A stretch of 40,182 nt of DNA. Origin: Candidatus Melainabacteria bacterium. Lineage in GTDB: Bacteria; Cyanobacteriota; Vampirovibrionia; Obscuribacterales; Obscuribacteraceae. Where the stretch lies: positions 1-40,182 of the forward strand of contig PLXC01000072.1 of NCBI GenBank assembly GCA_003151275.1, written 5' to 3'. Positions 8,381-17,137 of the stretch are shown here, in pieces. A program made the translations under genes and the position numbers. The stretch's first letter is position 1, and each line of letters opens with the position of its first letter. The notes under the pieces were generated by a model. That model made no database searches. It was given only the letters and a program-made list of their open reading frames with translations, and was not told the DNA's origin.

Positions 8381-8884
8381 ATGCCAAAATCAATGCTTGC
8401 CATACACGCAAGGATTGCTGCACTCGCGCATAGACTGTCGGAGCTAAAACCGCTTGCCATAGATCATCGTGATGTGCGTGGATGTTCCAGAAAACTGTGG
8501 ATCGAAGTCCAATATCTGCCGGCATTTCTATCGCGCCGATTAAGTGATCGGATTTTGTCTTCGAGTGATTTACAGGCGATCAGTTGGATGCTAGACAGCG
8601 CCTTTGAGAACTTGGATTTCGCAGCCGCGCTCTTTCAGCAAGATTTAGTCAATGCTCAGAAGGCACGTGCGGAGTACGAAAAGGCGAATGCCTTGATGAA
8701 GCAGATGTGGCTTGCCGCAGAAGAGAAATGGGCCGAGGCTCCGGCTGAGGCAAACAACCACTTCCACAGGTGCCAGCGCGCTCTCGGTGATCGCGATTAC
8801 GACGTCACAATCAGCGAAGCACAAGAGGCGATGCGTAAAGGGCAACTGGTAATAGATCGGTTGCGACCAATGAATCCCGTTTGA
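8381..8884 (+). CDS. Hypothetical helical cytoplasmic protein
   Basis: 167 aa from ATG 8381, preferred over the in-frame TTG at 8354 because AAAGGA (8368-8373) lies 7 nt ahead of the ATG. Not recognised. The sequence is almost entirely helical by composition: leucine/alanine/lysine rich, with a likely coiled coil around residues 75-125 (QDLVNAQKARAEYEKANALM). No signal peptide, membrane segment or catalytic motif. It stands alone, followed by a small terminator at 9024-9046. Codon use is ordinary for the region, unlike the beta-amylase unit before it. Confidence 0.7.
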   Translation: MPKSMLAIHARIAALAHRLSELKPLAIDHRDVRGCSRKLWIEVQYLPAFLSRRLSDRILSSSDLQAISWMLDSAFENLDFAAALFQQDLVNAQKARAEYEKANALMKQMWLAAEEKWAEAPAEANNHFHRCQRALGDRDYDVTISEAQEAMRKGQLVIDRLRPMNPV

Positions 8885-9023
8885 GGCGCAACGCGGTAAA
8901 TCCAGAAGCTGACCGATTTGCAATGTGAATCCTCTAGCATCGGTCATGTTAGTAGTTATGGCAGTTTCAGGGCCTTGCCAGACTGCTATCTGTTCGCGAA
9001 GTGATTTGCCTTTGCGAAATTAC

Positions 9024-9046
9024 CTGCTCGGTTTGAGCAGTTTTTT
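9024..9046 (+). terminator. Intrinsic terminator
   Basis: CTGCTC (9024-9029), 5-nt loop, GAGCAG (9035-9040), then TTTTTT. It lies 140 bp after the preceding gene and 46 bp before the protease start, so it may also attenuate read-through into the protease. Confidence 0.75.
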
Positions 9047-9091
9047 GCTGAAACAGGCTCGAAAGAACAGCCATTTCAGCGGGAGAAATTT

Positions 9092-10795
9092 ATGCGTAAA
9101 ATCAAATTTTTCAATGTCGTTGTTTTTGCAATTGCCGTCATGGCCATTTCCGCCCAAGTGGTGCTCGCTTCGCCTGCTCTTGTAGCACTCGAAGGTAATA
9201 CACCGGCGGTTGTGTCAACGGGAACTGAGACTGGCACTGTCTCGCCCGACCAATCTGTTCCGCTCGTTTTTGGTTTGCGAATTCGCAATCAAGATCAACT
9301 GGAACGGCTCATCACTGAGCTATCTAACCCGACCTCGCCTCTCTACCATCGCTGGCTGACACCCCGACAGTTTGAAGCGCAGTTTGGACCGACTCAGGCT
9401 GATGTTGATACCGTCACTGACTACCTGCGCGATCACAACATTCGCGTTGTTAGTATCAGTCCGAACCGGTTGTTAATCCAAGCTCTTGCTACATCGAACC
9501 AAATCAGCGATGTCTTCAAGGTGCAATTGCGGCAATTTGCTGATGGATTTTCAAACACTACCGATCCGACTGTGCCGGCTAACATCGCCAAAATCGTCCA
9601 GTCCATTTCTGGACTCAACACTCGAGCCGTGATGCGCAGCCACTTTCGCCGAAAAGGCAAGGACTTGACTGGACAGCAGGCGGTGGCGTATGGTCCAGCT
9701 GGCATCGCGACTGCGTACAACTTTCCGAACAAAAACAACAAGAGGCTCAAGCCTGATGCCTCATACAGTGGTGAAGGCGTCACGCTTGCGATAGTCAGTG
9801 CTTATACTTATAGCTCGGCAGACTTGCAGGGCTTTTACGATAAGTTTGAGATCAAGCACACCGGCAGAATTACCAACATTCCCATTGGGGGCACCTCAAC
9901 TCAGCTTGATGATGAGACCACATTCGACATCGAGCAAGCAACGAGCCAGGCTCCAGGTGCCGATGTTTTGATGTATCTTGCTGCCGACAACCAGTTCGGA
10001 ACTTTCGATTTGGCCTTCAATCAGGTGGTGTGTGACAACAACGCTGATGTCATTTCTCATTCTTGGGGGCTATCGGATGTGTTGGTTGGCTGGGCGCAAA
10101 TATTGACGAATCACGAGATATTTATGCAAGCTGCTGCGCAGGGTATCGTGGTTTTCGCCGCCAGCGGAGATGACGGTGCCTACATGCAGCCGGGCATTCT
10201 CGCTCAGCCAGTATATGTTGCCGATTATCCCAGCTCAGATCCTTTGGTCACCGCAGTTGGTGGCACTACCTTGCCGGGTAGCGGACGCAGCGAGAGAGCT
10301 TGGACTGGTAGCGGCGGTGGTGTCTCGGCATTTTGGGACCGTCCCGCATGGCAGACAGGAACGGGAGTTCCGGCTTACGGTTGGTACGCACCGGCTAATC
10401 AGAAACGGAACAGCCCCGATGTTTCATTGGTGGCTGATCCTGAAACGGGCTATCACATTCTCTACAAAAGTAAGTGGGATGTCTACGGCGGAACTAGCGG
10501 TGCAGCGCCAAATTGGGCGGCACTCTGGGTTCTTGCCGAAGAAGCGGCTCACGGTCGTATCGGCGGCAGCAATGTCACCATATACGCCATCGCCAATTCA
10601 GCCCAATACGGCCGTGTTTTTTCCGACATCCTAAAAGGCAACAATGGTGCCGAAGTTGGACCGGGCTACGATGCGGGCACAGGCTGGGACTTTCCTACAG
10701 GTTGGGGCACGCCAAACGGGGTGCAATTGGTAAAGTGGCTACTCGATCATCAACCCGCACCGCGAGCAGATGACCTTGGCACACTTTATCACTGA
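9092..10795 (+). CDS. Secreted sedolisin-type serine protease (S53, pro-kumamolisin)
   Basis: 567 aa. Signal peptide about 1-26 (positively charged MRKIK, hydrophobic core, cleavage near VLAS). Residues about 50-190 form the activation propeptide (NPTSPLYHRWLTPRQF is the typical pro-kumamolisin block). The S53 catalytic domain starts near 200: Glu275 and Asp279 (E-x3-D in DDETTFDIE), SHSWG at 322-326, oxyanion Asp360 in ASGDDG, and Ser469 in YGGTSGAAP. A C-terminal calcium site (DILKGNNG, GYDAGTGWD) is present. Everything needed for an acid-active, self-processing exported endopeptidase is there. RBS GGGAG about 9080. Monocistronic, closed by a terminator at 10817-10857. Likely for extracellular or periplasmic protein breakdown. 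Confidence 0.95.
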   Translation: MRKIKFFNVVVFAIAVMAISAQVVLASPALVALEGNTPAVVSTGTETGTVSPDQSVPLVFGLRIRNQDQLERLITELSNPTSPLYHRWLTPRQFEAQFGPTQADVDTVTDYLRDHNIRVVSISPNRLLIQALATSNQISDVFKVQLRQFADGFSNTTDPTVPANIAKIVQSISGLNTRAVMRSHFRRKGKDLTGQQAVAYGPAGIATAYNFPNKNNKRLKPDASYSGEGVTLAIVSAYTYSSADLQGFYDKFEIKHTGRITNIPIGGTSTQLDDETTFDIEQATSQAPGADVLMYLAADNQFGTFDLAFNQVVCDNNADVISHSWGLSDVLVGWAQILTNHEIFMQAAAQGIVVFAASGDDGAYMQPGILAQPVYVADYPSSDPLVTAVGGTTLPGSGRSERAWTGSGGGVSAFWDRPAWQTGTGVPAYGWYAPANQKRNSPDVSLVADPETGYHILYKSKWDVYGGTSGAAPNWAALWVLAEEAAHGRIGGSNVTIYAIANSAQYGRVFSDILKGNNGAEVGPGYDAGTGWDFPTGWGTPNGVQLVKWLLDHQPAPRADDLGTLYH

Positions 10796-10816
10796 CTGTT
10801 TGGCGCGTTTCCATTT

Positions 10817-10857
10817 AAAAAAATCCTGTTCTGAGCTTGCTCCGCAGGATTTTTTTT
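10817..10857 (+). terminator. Intrinsic terminator of the protease gene
   Basis: AAAAAAATCCTG (10817-10828) pairs with CAGGATTTTTTTT (10845-10857); the A-run upstream means it may terminate in both directions. Confidence 0.9.
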
Positions 10858-10862
10858 GATAT

Positions 10863-10886
10863 AACTTAGCTAAGTCTAGCTTAGTT
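10863..10886. promoter_or_regulatory. Putative autoregulatory operator of the toxin-antitoxin pair
   Basis: AACTTAGC ... GCTTAGTT makes an imperfect inverted repeat and includes the perfect palindrome CTTAGCTAAG (10865-10874), immediately before AAAGGA and the antitoxin ATG. Phd/YefM antitoxins normally bind such palindromes over their own promoter. Confidence 0.6.
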
Positions 10887-10896
10887 TAAAGGATAA

Positions 10897-11133
10897 ATGG
10901 AAAGAGTCAATATCCACGATGCAAAAACAAATCTATCGCGCCTGATCGAGCGTGTCATTCAAGGCGAGGAAATCATTATCAGCAAGGCAGGCAAGCCAGT
11001 GGCCCTGCTTTCTGCATACTCTCAATCGAGTACGAAGCGCAAACTTGGTTTGATGAAGGGAAAAATTCAACTCGGAAAAGACTTCGATGCACCTCTGCCT
11101 GATTCTGTAATTGCGGAATTCGAGGGCGGATGA
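10897..11133 (+). CDS. Phd/YefM-family antitoxin
   Basis: 78 aa. N-terminal Phd/YefM fold: MERVNIHDAKTNLSRLIERV followed by GEEIIISKAGKPVALL, the hallmark beta-alpha pattern of the DNA-binding dimer; the C-terminal third (KGKIQLGKDFDAPLPD) is the toxin-neutralising tail typical of partners of PIN toxins. RBS AAAGGA (10888-10893) 3 nt before the ATG. Overlaps the toxin by 4 bp (ATGA), the usual type II arrangement. Expected to repress its own promoter at the palindrome just upstream. Confidence 0.93.
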   Translation: MERVNIHDAKTNLSRLIERVIQGEEIIISKAGKPVALLSAYSQSSTKRKLGLMKGKIQLGKDFDAPLPDSVIAEFEGG

Positions 11134-11510
11134 AGCTTCTGCTAGATACGCACATTTTGATTTGGTGTATGACGGGCGATCGGATACTGCCGGCTCGAGC
11201 AAAAGAAAAAATTGAGAATGCCAAGAATGTTGTGCTTGTAAGCGCTGTCAGCCTTTGGGAAATCGCGGTAAAAGAAGCACTTGGTCGAATCAAAATTTCT
11301 CAATCAGAACTGAGGCAAGCGATCCTCCAAAGCGGCTTCGAGCAATTGCCAATTACATTCGATCACTGTGAACAGCTCACCTCGCTTCCTCAAATTCACC
11401 GAGATCCATTCGATCGCATGCTGGTTGCTCAAAGCAAGTCCGAACCAGCGATTCTTGTCACTCACGACAAAGCGCTTGGTGAATATGGAGACACTGTCTG
11501 GGTCTTATAG
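11130..11510 (+). CDS. VapC-like PIN-domain toxin
   Basis: 126 aa, the usual PIN toxin length. Metal-binding acids are in place: Asp6 (LLLDTHILIW), Glu44 (SLWEIAVK), Asp92/Asp95 (HRDPFDRMLVAQ) and Asp113 (VTHD). The family cleaves RNA, often tRNA or rRNA, in a Mg-dependent way and is held inactive by the antitoxin encoded 4 bp overlapping upstream. Both genes look intact, so the module is probably functional. No mobile element lies around it. Confidence 0.93.
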   Translation: MKLLLDTHILIWCMTGDRILPARAKEKIENAKNVVLVSAVSLWEIAVKEALGRIKISQSELRQAILQSGFEQLPITFDHCEQLTSLPQIHRDPFDRMLVAQSKSEPAILVTHDKALGEYGDTVWVL

Positions 11511-11775
11511 CGGATCGTCACCATATTCAGTATTAGCGGTTATAGTCACGGCTGCTTGCTTTCAATCTCTGCTTGCCGACGACAAAAGTCCTCGAAACCC
11601 TCATGAAATTTCGGCTTCGCGTTTGTTGTTACCCACGAAAGATTCCAGGCGAGCAAGTAAGGATGATGGGAATCCTCTCCACGGTAACGAAAGACACAAT
11701 CGTGCCGATATTCGATATACAACCTTGAGTCACTAGTGCACGAAAATGTTATCGCATTTTTGCGGACAGGATCGG
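11511..11775. other. Convergent intergenic region between toxin gene and gatB
   Basis: 265 bp with no credible gene. Near the gatB end, AAAATG and CATTTT (about 11744-11760) could form a weak A/T-rich hairpin serving as the minus-strand terminator; this is a low-confidence reading. Confidence 0.4.
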
Positions 11776-13218
11776 TTAGACCGTTGGCGTCGGCAGCATC
11801 TCATCCAGCAGCTTGTTGATCATCTGCGGATTGGCTTTGCCCTTAGTGGCTTTCATCATGGCGCCGAGAAAATATTGACGCACTTTGTCGGGTTTCTTTT
11901 TGTAATCTTCAAGCTGTGCTGCCGAGTTATCCAAGACTTCCTGCACAATCGCGCGCAGTCCAGATTCATCGCTCATTTGACCCAAACCTTTGTCTTTGAT
12001 CATCTGATTGACATCGCCGGACGCAGCTAAGAGCTCAGGCAGCAGTTGTTTAACGACGTTGGAAGTGATGGTGCCATTCGTTACCGCAGCAATTAGATCG
12101 CGCAAATTTTCAGGAGTGATCGCCAAATCCGCGAACTCTTTCTTCGTGTCCTTCAGATACCCGGCCGTATCATTAATGAGATAGACAGCTGCTTTGCTAG
12201 CATCGGCGCCGAGTGTCAAGACGCGATCGTAAAAGTCTGCCATCACTTGCGATTCAGCAAGAATGTCAGCTTGATCTTGTAGCAAACCATGCTTTGTCAC
12301 ATACCGTTGACGCCGCTCTTCAGGGAGTTCCGGTAATGTCGCTTTGATTTCAGCAACCCAGTTTCTGGCAATTGCAAGTGGTACCAAATCTGGTTCTGGG
12401 AAATAGCGATAGTCATGCGAATCTTCTTTGGAGCGCATGGTATGAGTGGTGCCGGTTGCCTCGTTCCACAGCCGCGTTTCTTGCACTACGCGTTGTCCGC
12501 TTTCAAGCAACTCTGTTTGTCTCTTGATCTCTGATTCAATAGCTCTCTGTACGGATCTGAAGCTGTTCATGTTCTTGATTTCGGCGCGCGTACCAAACTT
12601 CTCTTCGCCCACAGGGCGTATGGAAACGTTGGCATCGCAGCGGAAACTTCCTTCTTCAAGATTGCCATCACAAACACCGATATAACGCAAGATGTTTCTC
12701 AGTTCGGTGAGATAGTCGCGTGCTTCTTCGGGGCTCCTAATGTCCGGTTCCGAAACTATTTCCAGCAGCGGTACGCCGGACCGATTGAAATCCGCATTGC
12801 TATGGCTGGAACCATGTAACCCTGCGGCTCCAGCGTGAACCAACTTGCCCGCATCCTCTTCCAAATGGGCGCGGTTAATGCGTATTTTCTTGCCGTTTAT
12901 CATCAAGTGTCCGTGCTGACAAATGGGACGATCGAGTTGAGAAATCTGGTAGCCTTTGGGCAAGTCGGGATAGAAGTAATTCTTGCGATCGAAGCGGCTA
13001 TCTTCAGCGATTTCGCAATTTAGTGCCAATCCAGCTTTGATGCCGAATTCCAACGCACGTTTGTTCAGCACTGGCAGCACTCCAGGCATCCCCAGGCAAA
13101 CGGCACAGACGTGGTCATTTGGCGCACCACCGAAGTCAGCTGGGCATCCACAAAACAATTTGGTGTTGGTCTTCAGTTGCGCGTGAACTTCCAGACCGAT
13201 TACTGGCTCGTACTTCAT
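11776..13218 (-). CDS. gatB: Aspartyl/glutamyl-tRNA(Asn/Gln) amidotransferase subunit B
   Basis: 480 aa, full family length (about 475-480). N-terminal signature YEPVIGLEVHAQL-T-TKLFC, then the zinc-site cysteines in CGCPADFG...CAVCLGMPG (all four present), DRKNYFYPDLPKGYQISQ, and the C-terminal helical YqeY-like tail (MIKDKGLGQMSDESGLR ... GKANPQMINKLLDEML). Within the GatCAB complex it binds misacylated Glu-tRNA(Gln)/Asp-tRNA(Asn) and phosphorylates the acyl group before amidation. gatA and gatC are not in this window. Its start overlaps the end of the MlaD-like gene by 4 nt, so its translation is coupled to a lipid-transport operon. Intact and essential, hence a chromosomal marker for this part of the window. 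Confidence 0.97.
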   Translation of the reverse strand: MKYEPVIGLEVHAQLKTNTKLFCGCPADFGGAPNDHVCAVCLGMPGVLPVLNKRALEFGIKAGLALNCEIAEDSRFDRKNYFYPDLPKGYQISQLDRPICQHGHLMINGKKIRINRAHLEEDAGKLVHAGAAGLHGSSHSNADFNRSGVPLLEIVSEPDIRSPEEARDYLTELRNILRYIGVCDGNLEEGSFRCDANVSIRPVGEEKFGTRAEIKNMNSFRSVQRAIESEIKRQTELLESGQRVVQETRLWNEATGTTHTMRSKEDSHDYRYFPEPDLVPLAIARNWVAEIKATLPELPEERRQRYVTKHGLLQDQADILAESQVMADFYDRVLTLGADASKAAVYLINDTAGYLKDTKKEFADLAITPENLRDLIAAVTNGTITSNVVKQLLPELLAASGDVNQMIKDKGLGQMSDESGLRAIVQEVLDNSAAQLEDYKKKPDKVRQYFLGAMMKATKGKANPQMINKLLDEMLPTPTV

Positions 13219-14534
13219 TTGGCCTGTTCCTTATCCTTATCCGGATTTACGTCGCCACCGGGGATGGCGGCTGGCGGAGGTGCTTGTTTAGTAGGATCAG
13301 CTGGTGCTTCCTTGATTAGAGTCTTAGCTTTCGAATCGTTTTCTTTTTGGACTTCAAGACCCTGATTAACCGTCTCGATATGACCAGGTCTGCCAACCAT
13401 CATGTGAAATAGTGGTGCTCGCTTGTCCAAAACCTGGCTCATCTGCAAGGCCGCGAAGTTGATGTGAGTAGCTGCGGTACGAACCTTTTCAGAGGTGCCC
13501 ATCAAGTTGTCTTTCAAGTCTTTGTTGCTCAGAACTTTATTCAAATTGTTCATGGACTCTTTGGCGTCTGAGAGAATCTGCTTCACATCACTGCGAACGC
13601 CCTGGTCATCAGAAAGTTTGCCGACGCGTTCGACCGCGGTTTTGATGTTATCGGTTGAAGCATTCAGTTTGTTGAGCATCGTGATAACGTCATCACGAGT
13701 GCCTTTATCGCCAACGACATTGGTCAGTTCGTGGATGGCGGCTTGAATGTTGACGGACGTTTCTTTGGCTTTCTGAGCAGTTTCTTTGAGATCCGACGAC
13801 AAGGCCGGATTGTCCAAGAGTCGATTAATCTTGCGCGACGTTACCCGCCAATCATCAGCTAAAGCATCGATGCGACGGAAGGATGTTTTGGAGTTGGTAC
13901 GCAGATCGTTTGCCAAATTGTCGAATGAATCAAGCGATTTTTCGCCTCGACCGAAGAATCCTTTTGCATTTTTCGCGGCAGCTTTGGTATCAGCGGCGGC
14001 ATCACCAAATTTCTTGGAGGTTTGGTTTAAACTGTCGGCGGCATCGGCAATACGTTCAATTTTAGCGTCGAAATCGATCTTGCCGATGTTAGTAGCGAGC
14101 CGATTGAGAATCAATTCAGTGCGCACAGGATCTTGTCCCACTTCTTGTGAATCAGCTGTAAGTGCCACCTTCCCAGCGTCATCTCCTTCTGGCAATTTGA
14201 TTTCCATATACTTGGCGCCCACCAATCCAAGAGTTTGAATTGTATAAATTGAGCCTTTGTACACAGTCGCATCTTCACTGTTGATTTTTAAGCCTACGAA
14301 AACTGTGCCGTTCTTGAGAACAATGCGCTCGACAACGCCTACGCGTACACCGTTGATGTTTACAGGCGCGTTTGTATTCAGTCCAGAAATATCGTGAAAT
14401 GTAACCGTGAAACGTTGAGGCGGATGAAACACTGACAAGCCCTTGAGCCATCCCCAGCCATAGAGAAGCAGGATCAGTCCGAGTGAGACGAAAAATCCTA
14501 CGTATTGATCAAATCTGGGTTTCGCGGTGTCCAT
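13215..14534 (-). CDS. MCE/MlaD-family lipid transport protein
   Basis: 439 aa. Single N-terminal TM helix about 12-30 (VGFFVSLGLILLLYGWGWL), then an MCE domain (FTVTFHDISGLNTNAPVNINGVRVGVVERI ... GLVGAKYMEIKL), followed by a long helical region about 150-380 with repeated NLNKVL/KLSDDQG-like heptads, and a Pro/Gln/Lys-rich C-terminus. MCE proteins form hexameric rings that shuttle phospholipid between inner and outer membrane. The long helical tail is more like the extended MCE proteins of cyanobacteria and actinobacteria than the short E. coli MlaD. Third gene of the minus-strand operon after the permease and ATPase genes; overlaps gatB by 4 nt. Confidence 0.92.
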   Translation of the reverse strand: MDTAKPRFDQYVGFFVSLGLILLLYGWGWLKGLSVFHPPQRFTVTFHDISGLNTNAPVNINGVRVGVVERIVLKNGTVFVGLKINSEDATVYKGSIYTIQTLGLVGAKYMEIKLPEGDDAGKVALTADSQEVGQDPVRTELILNRLATNIGKIDFDAKIERIADAADSLNQTSKKFGDAAADTKAAAKNAKGFFGRGEKSLDSFDNLANDLRTNSKTSFRRIDALADDWRVTSRKINRLLDNPALSSDLKETAQKAKETSVNIQAAIHELTNVVGDKGTRDDVITMLNKLNASTDNIKTAVERVGKLSDDQGVRSDVKQILSDAKESMNNLNKVLSNKDLKDNLMGTSEKVRTAATHINFAALQMSQVLDKRAPLFHMMVGRPGHIETVNQGLEVQKENDSKAKTLIKEAPADPTKQAPPPAAIPGGDVNPDKDKEQAK

Positions 14535-14600
14535 GTTTTGCTCTTTCGGTCTCGTGTGTGCTTAGTAAGAAGTCGTCGTCATAATTGATAAGTTCCGAGT

Positions 14601-15377
14601 TTACACAGTGCCTGCCAGCATCGGACCTTCTCTGGTTGCATGGGCAAACTGTTTCATGAATGGATTTTCCGATACCACAGCTTCTTCCGGTCGTCCTTCC
14701 CAGACAATTTTGCCAGCATGCATCAGTATTATTCGGTGCGCCGTCTTTGTCCAGGTTGAGTATTGGTGCGTGACAACAATTGATGCGGCGTGTAGCTTTG
14801 TCTCAAGGGTGATCATGTAGTCTTCAATCACTGTCGACATTACCGGGTCGAGTCCTGTAGTCGGTTCGTCATACAAAATAATCTGGGGATCGTTGACAAT
14901 GGCTCGGGCAAAGCTAGTCCGTTTCTGCTGACCACCAGAGAGATTGCCCGGAAAGGCGTTTCTAAAATCTTCCAGCCCGACAAGCTTAAGTGTCTGAGCT
15001 ATTTTTGCGTTTTCATCCTCTTTGCTCATTTTACTTGAGCGCAATGGCAGACGCAGGTTCTCCGTCACACTCAGTGAGTTAAGTAAAGCAGAGCCCTGGA
15101 AGACGAGACCGTATCGGTCAGAGCCAAGAGTTACGCTTCCTGAATCAGGAATTAGCAAGCCGCAAAGCAGTTTCAAAATTGTGGATTTGCCGCAACCAGA
15201 AGGTCCAATGATGCCAAGCGTTTCGCCTGCATATACTTCAAAACTTATACCCTTAAGCACTTCTTGATGGCCGAACGATTTGTGTAAGTCGCGCACGCTG
15301 ATCATCGCTTTGCCGCGTTCAGCCGACTGTCCGGGTTCGTTTCTGAAGCCTTCAGCATCATGATTACTTTGTGCCAT
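14601..15377 (-). CDS. Lipid ABC transporter ATP-binding protein (MlaF-like)
   Basis: 258 aa from the ATG at 15377 (MAQSNHD), 2 nt after the permease stop; the longer frame to 15548 would run inside the permease gene and has an implausible Arg/His/Trp-rich start. Walker A GPSGCGKST, Q-loop VFQGSALLNSLSV, signature LSGGQQKRTSFARAI, Walker B IILYDEPTTGLDP, switch VVTHQ are all present. The LSGGQQKR and post-Walker-B DPVMSTVIEDYM pattern is that of MlaF/Ttg2A ATPases. Powers MCE-dependent phospholipid transport with the adjoining permease and MCE protein. Confidence 0.94.
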   Translation of the reverse strand: MAQSNHDAEGFRNEPGQSAERGKAMISVRDLHKSFGHQEVLKGISFEVYAGETLGIIGPSGCGKSTILKLLCGLLIPDSGSVTLGSDRYGLVFQGSALLNSLSVTENLRLPLRSSKMSKEDENAKIAQTLKLVGLEDFRNAFPGNLSGGQQKRTSFARAIVNDPQIILYDEPTTGLDPVMSTVIEDYMITLETKLHAASIVVTHQYSTWTKTAHRIILMHAGKIVWEGRPEEAVVSENPFMKQFAHATREGPMLAGTV

Positions 15378-15379
15378 GA

Positions 15380-16201
15380 TTACCTCGGTGCATACGTCAA
15401 GGAAGTGACGACGTAGTTGAAAATAAAGATCATAGTCATGGTCCAGACAATGGTGCGTGTGGTGGCAATTCCGACGTCTTCTGCGCCACCACGCGTATTT
15501 AAACCAACTGCGCATGAAAACATAACAACGATTGTGGCGTTGATCCAAGATTTAGTGAAGTGAACGACAAAATCACGATCGAGAATTGTTTGTTTTACAG
15601 AATCAAGAAACGTGCTGGGCGGTACATTCGCAGCGACCTGAGCAATCCAAATTCCAGCAATTAAGCCAACCGCCATCGCGTAGATTGACAACACGGGCAT
15701 CATGCAAAACGCTGCTACGAATCGAGGAACGACCAGAAACTGAACAGGGTCAATGCGCATTACTTTCAAGGCATCAATTTGCTCGGTGATCATCATTGTG
15801 GTGAGTTCAGCGGCAATCGAGCTGCCGACGCGCCCAGCGACGATCACACCAGCGGTAATTGGTCCGATTTCGCGCACTAACGCCAGTGACACAACGCCAC
15901 CAATAGCCGTGTCCGCACCAAACAAGACTAGCTCTCTGGCGATCTGCAGCGACATTGCAAACCCTGTGAACAGAGCAGTTATCGCAACTACAATGAAGGA
16001 CTTAACTCCGATCATGTAAGCCTGTCGGACAGTCTCCTCAAGGTCGACTTGACCAGTGAAGATGTAGCGGAGTGTTTGGAAAAGCATGACGATGACTTGT
16101 CCAATCAGCTCCCAGCCAACAGCAAATTGGAGCACGATGAAATCCAAAAGTTTCACCCGAAACTCTTTTTTAGGCACAGATATAGGAACACTCGATGTCA
16201 T
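15380..16201 (-). CDS. Lipid ABC transporter permease (MlaE-like)
   Basis: 273 aa, family-typical length. Contains an N-terminal interfacial helix and about five TM helices, including FIVVAITALFTGFAMSLQIA and the conserved block LVREIGPITAGVIVAGRVGSSIAAEL with MMITEQIDALKVMRIDPVQFLVVPR, diagnostic of MlaE permeases. First gene of the mlaE-mlaF-mlaD-gatB operon; the promoter should lie in 16202-16469. No strong SD precedes the ATG at 16201. Confidence 0.95.
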   Translation of the reverse strand: MTSSVPISVPKKEFRVKLLDFIVLQFAVGWELIGQVIVMLFQTLRYIFTGQVDLEETVRQAYMIGVKSFIVVAITALFTGFAMSLQIARELVLFGADTAIGGVVSLALVREIGPITAGVIVAGRVGSSIAAELTTMMITEQIDALKVMRIDPVQFLVVPRFVAAFCMMPVLSIYAMAVGLIAGIWIAQVAANVPPSTFLDSVKQTILDRDFVVHFTKSWINATIVVMFSCAVGLNTRGGAEDVGIATTRTIVWTMTMIFIFNYVVTSLTYAPR

Positions 16202-16469
16202 TGCTCAATTCTACGTTCTCTTGCCGCGCCTACCAAGCCTTTTGAATGATTCGGCGGCAATGCGACACGCAAATACAGGTATTTTTTCATTAATGTAAGT
16301 TTGACAACCGGTTGCCAGGCGCCATTTGGTAAGCACAACAGCAAAAGACGACGCTCGCGCATTAATGTTTCCGCGACTCGCGTTGCACCATATATGATGG
16401 CTATTCTTGACGCTATTAAGAAGCGCGATTAAAGGCGCGTGCTCGCAAAGTGCTTTTAGCAAGGTGCTT
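16202..16469. other. Intergenic region upstream of the lipid transport operon
   Basis: 268 bp without a gene. Contains a perfect 10-bp palindrome CAACCGGTTG at 16305-16314, about 104 bp upstream of the permease start, a possible operator. The operon promoter (minus strand) is expected here. Confidence 0.45.
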
Positions 16470-16910
16470 TCAGCTAAGTTTACCTTGTCTCCGTCTGATC
16501 TCCGCTTCCACTTCGTCTTCCGATATGTTGTTGACTTTCATGGGACCAGCGCAAATTTGACGCCATGGTGCGCCAGCCATGCCCTGCCTGACAATTACTT
16601 CAAACACTTGTCCACGCACTCCCTCACCATACGGCGACCTGGTGTCGGGGAGGGGCAAGACAACTCGTCTAGGACCATCCTCCGGTCCCTTTCGTGGGCG
16701 AGGCACGCCGAGTCCCGGGTCATCGGAAGGCTTGCGATACGAACAATACCTGCAGAGCACAGCGGCGCTTTTAATCAGCTCACCGCATTGAAGGCACGGT
16801 TCATACTCAGCAGTCGTATCAAATTTACAGTAGTGGCAGATGATCGCTGCAGTCTGAATCTGTTCCTTGCAGAAAGGACATTCTTTTTGGCTTGTATCAG
16901 GTGTCCGCAT
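16470..16910 (-). CDS. Double zinc-ribbon protein
   Basis: 146 aa from ATG 16910, chosen because GGGAGGG lies 6 nt upstream; the alternative TTG at 16925 would overlap this SD. Two CxxC...CxxC ribbons: CPFCKEQIQTAAIICHYC (about 10-27) and CLQCGELIKSAAVLCRYC (about 38-55). A proline/arginine-rich linker follows and then a C-terminal domain (VFEVIVRQGMAGAPWRQICAG) ending in a charged helix (ISEDEVEAEIRRR) reminiscent of SHOCT-like tails. Cytoplasmic; probably a small protein-protein interaction adaptor. It is upstream of the lipid operon on the same strand but separated by 268 bp, so co-transcription is uncertain. Confidence 0.8.
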   Translation of the reverse strand: MRTPDTSQKECPFCKEQIQTAAIICHYCKFDTTAEYEPCLQCGELIKSAAVLCRYCSYRKPSDDPGLGVPRPRKGPEDGPRRVVLPLPDTRSPYGEGVRGQVFEVIVRQGMAGAPWRQICAGPMKVNNISEDEVEAEIRRRQGKLS

Positions 16911-17137
16911 AGAAGACCCTCCCAAATGCTCGATCGCTTACCTAAGTGTATGTCATCTGGTTCGCCCGCGCTTTGCTCCGTTGCGGGACCAGCCATGGTG
17001 GAAACCGCAGTCTGAAACGGTCACAGAGCTTGACTTCGAAACTACCCAGCGGTCTGAGGGGTGATTTCCCCAGTGACTTCTTTTTGTGCAAAGTTAATCT
17101 ATATGAGCCTGACGAATTGAAGGAATCACTAAAGCAG

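Noticed and set aside
15378..15548. N-terminal extension of the MlaF-like ATPase
   Set aside because: Lies inside the permease gene and encodes an unlikely Trp/Arg/His-rich run; ATG 15377 sits 2 nt after the permease stop.
16407..17015. 202-residue plus-strand frame opposite the zinc-ribbon gene
   Set aside because: The minus strand shows two clear CxxC ribbons and a GGGAGGG RBS; the plus frame has no motif or RBS.
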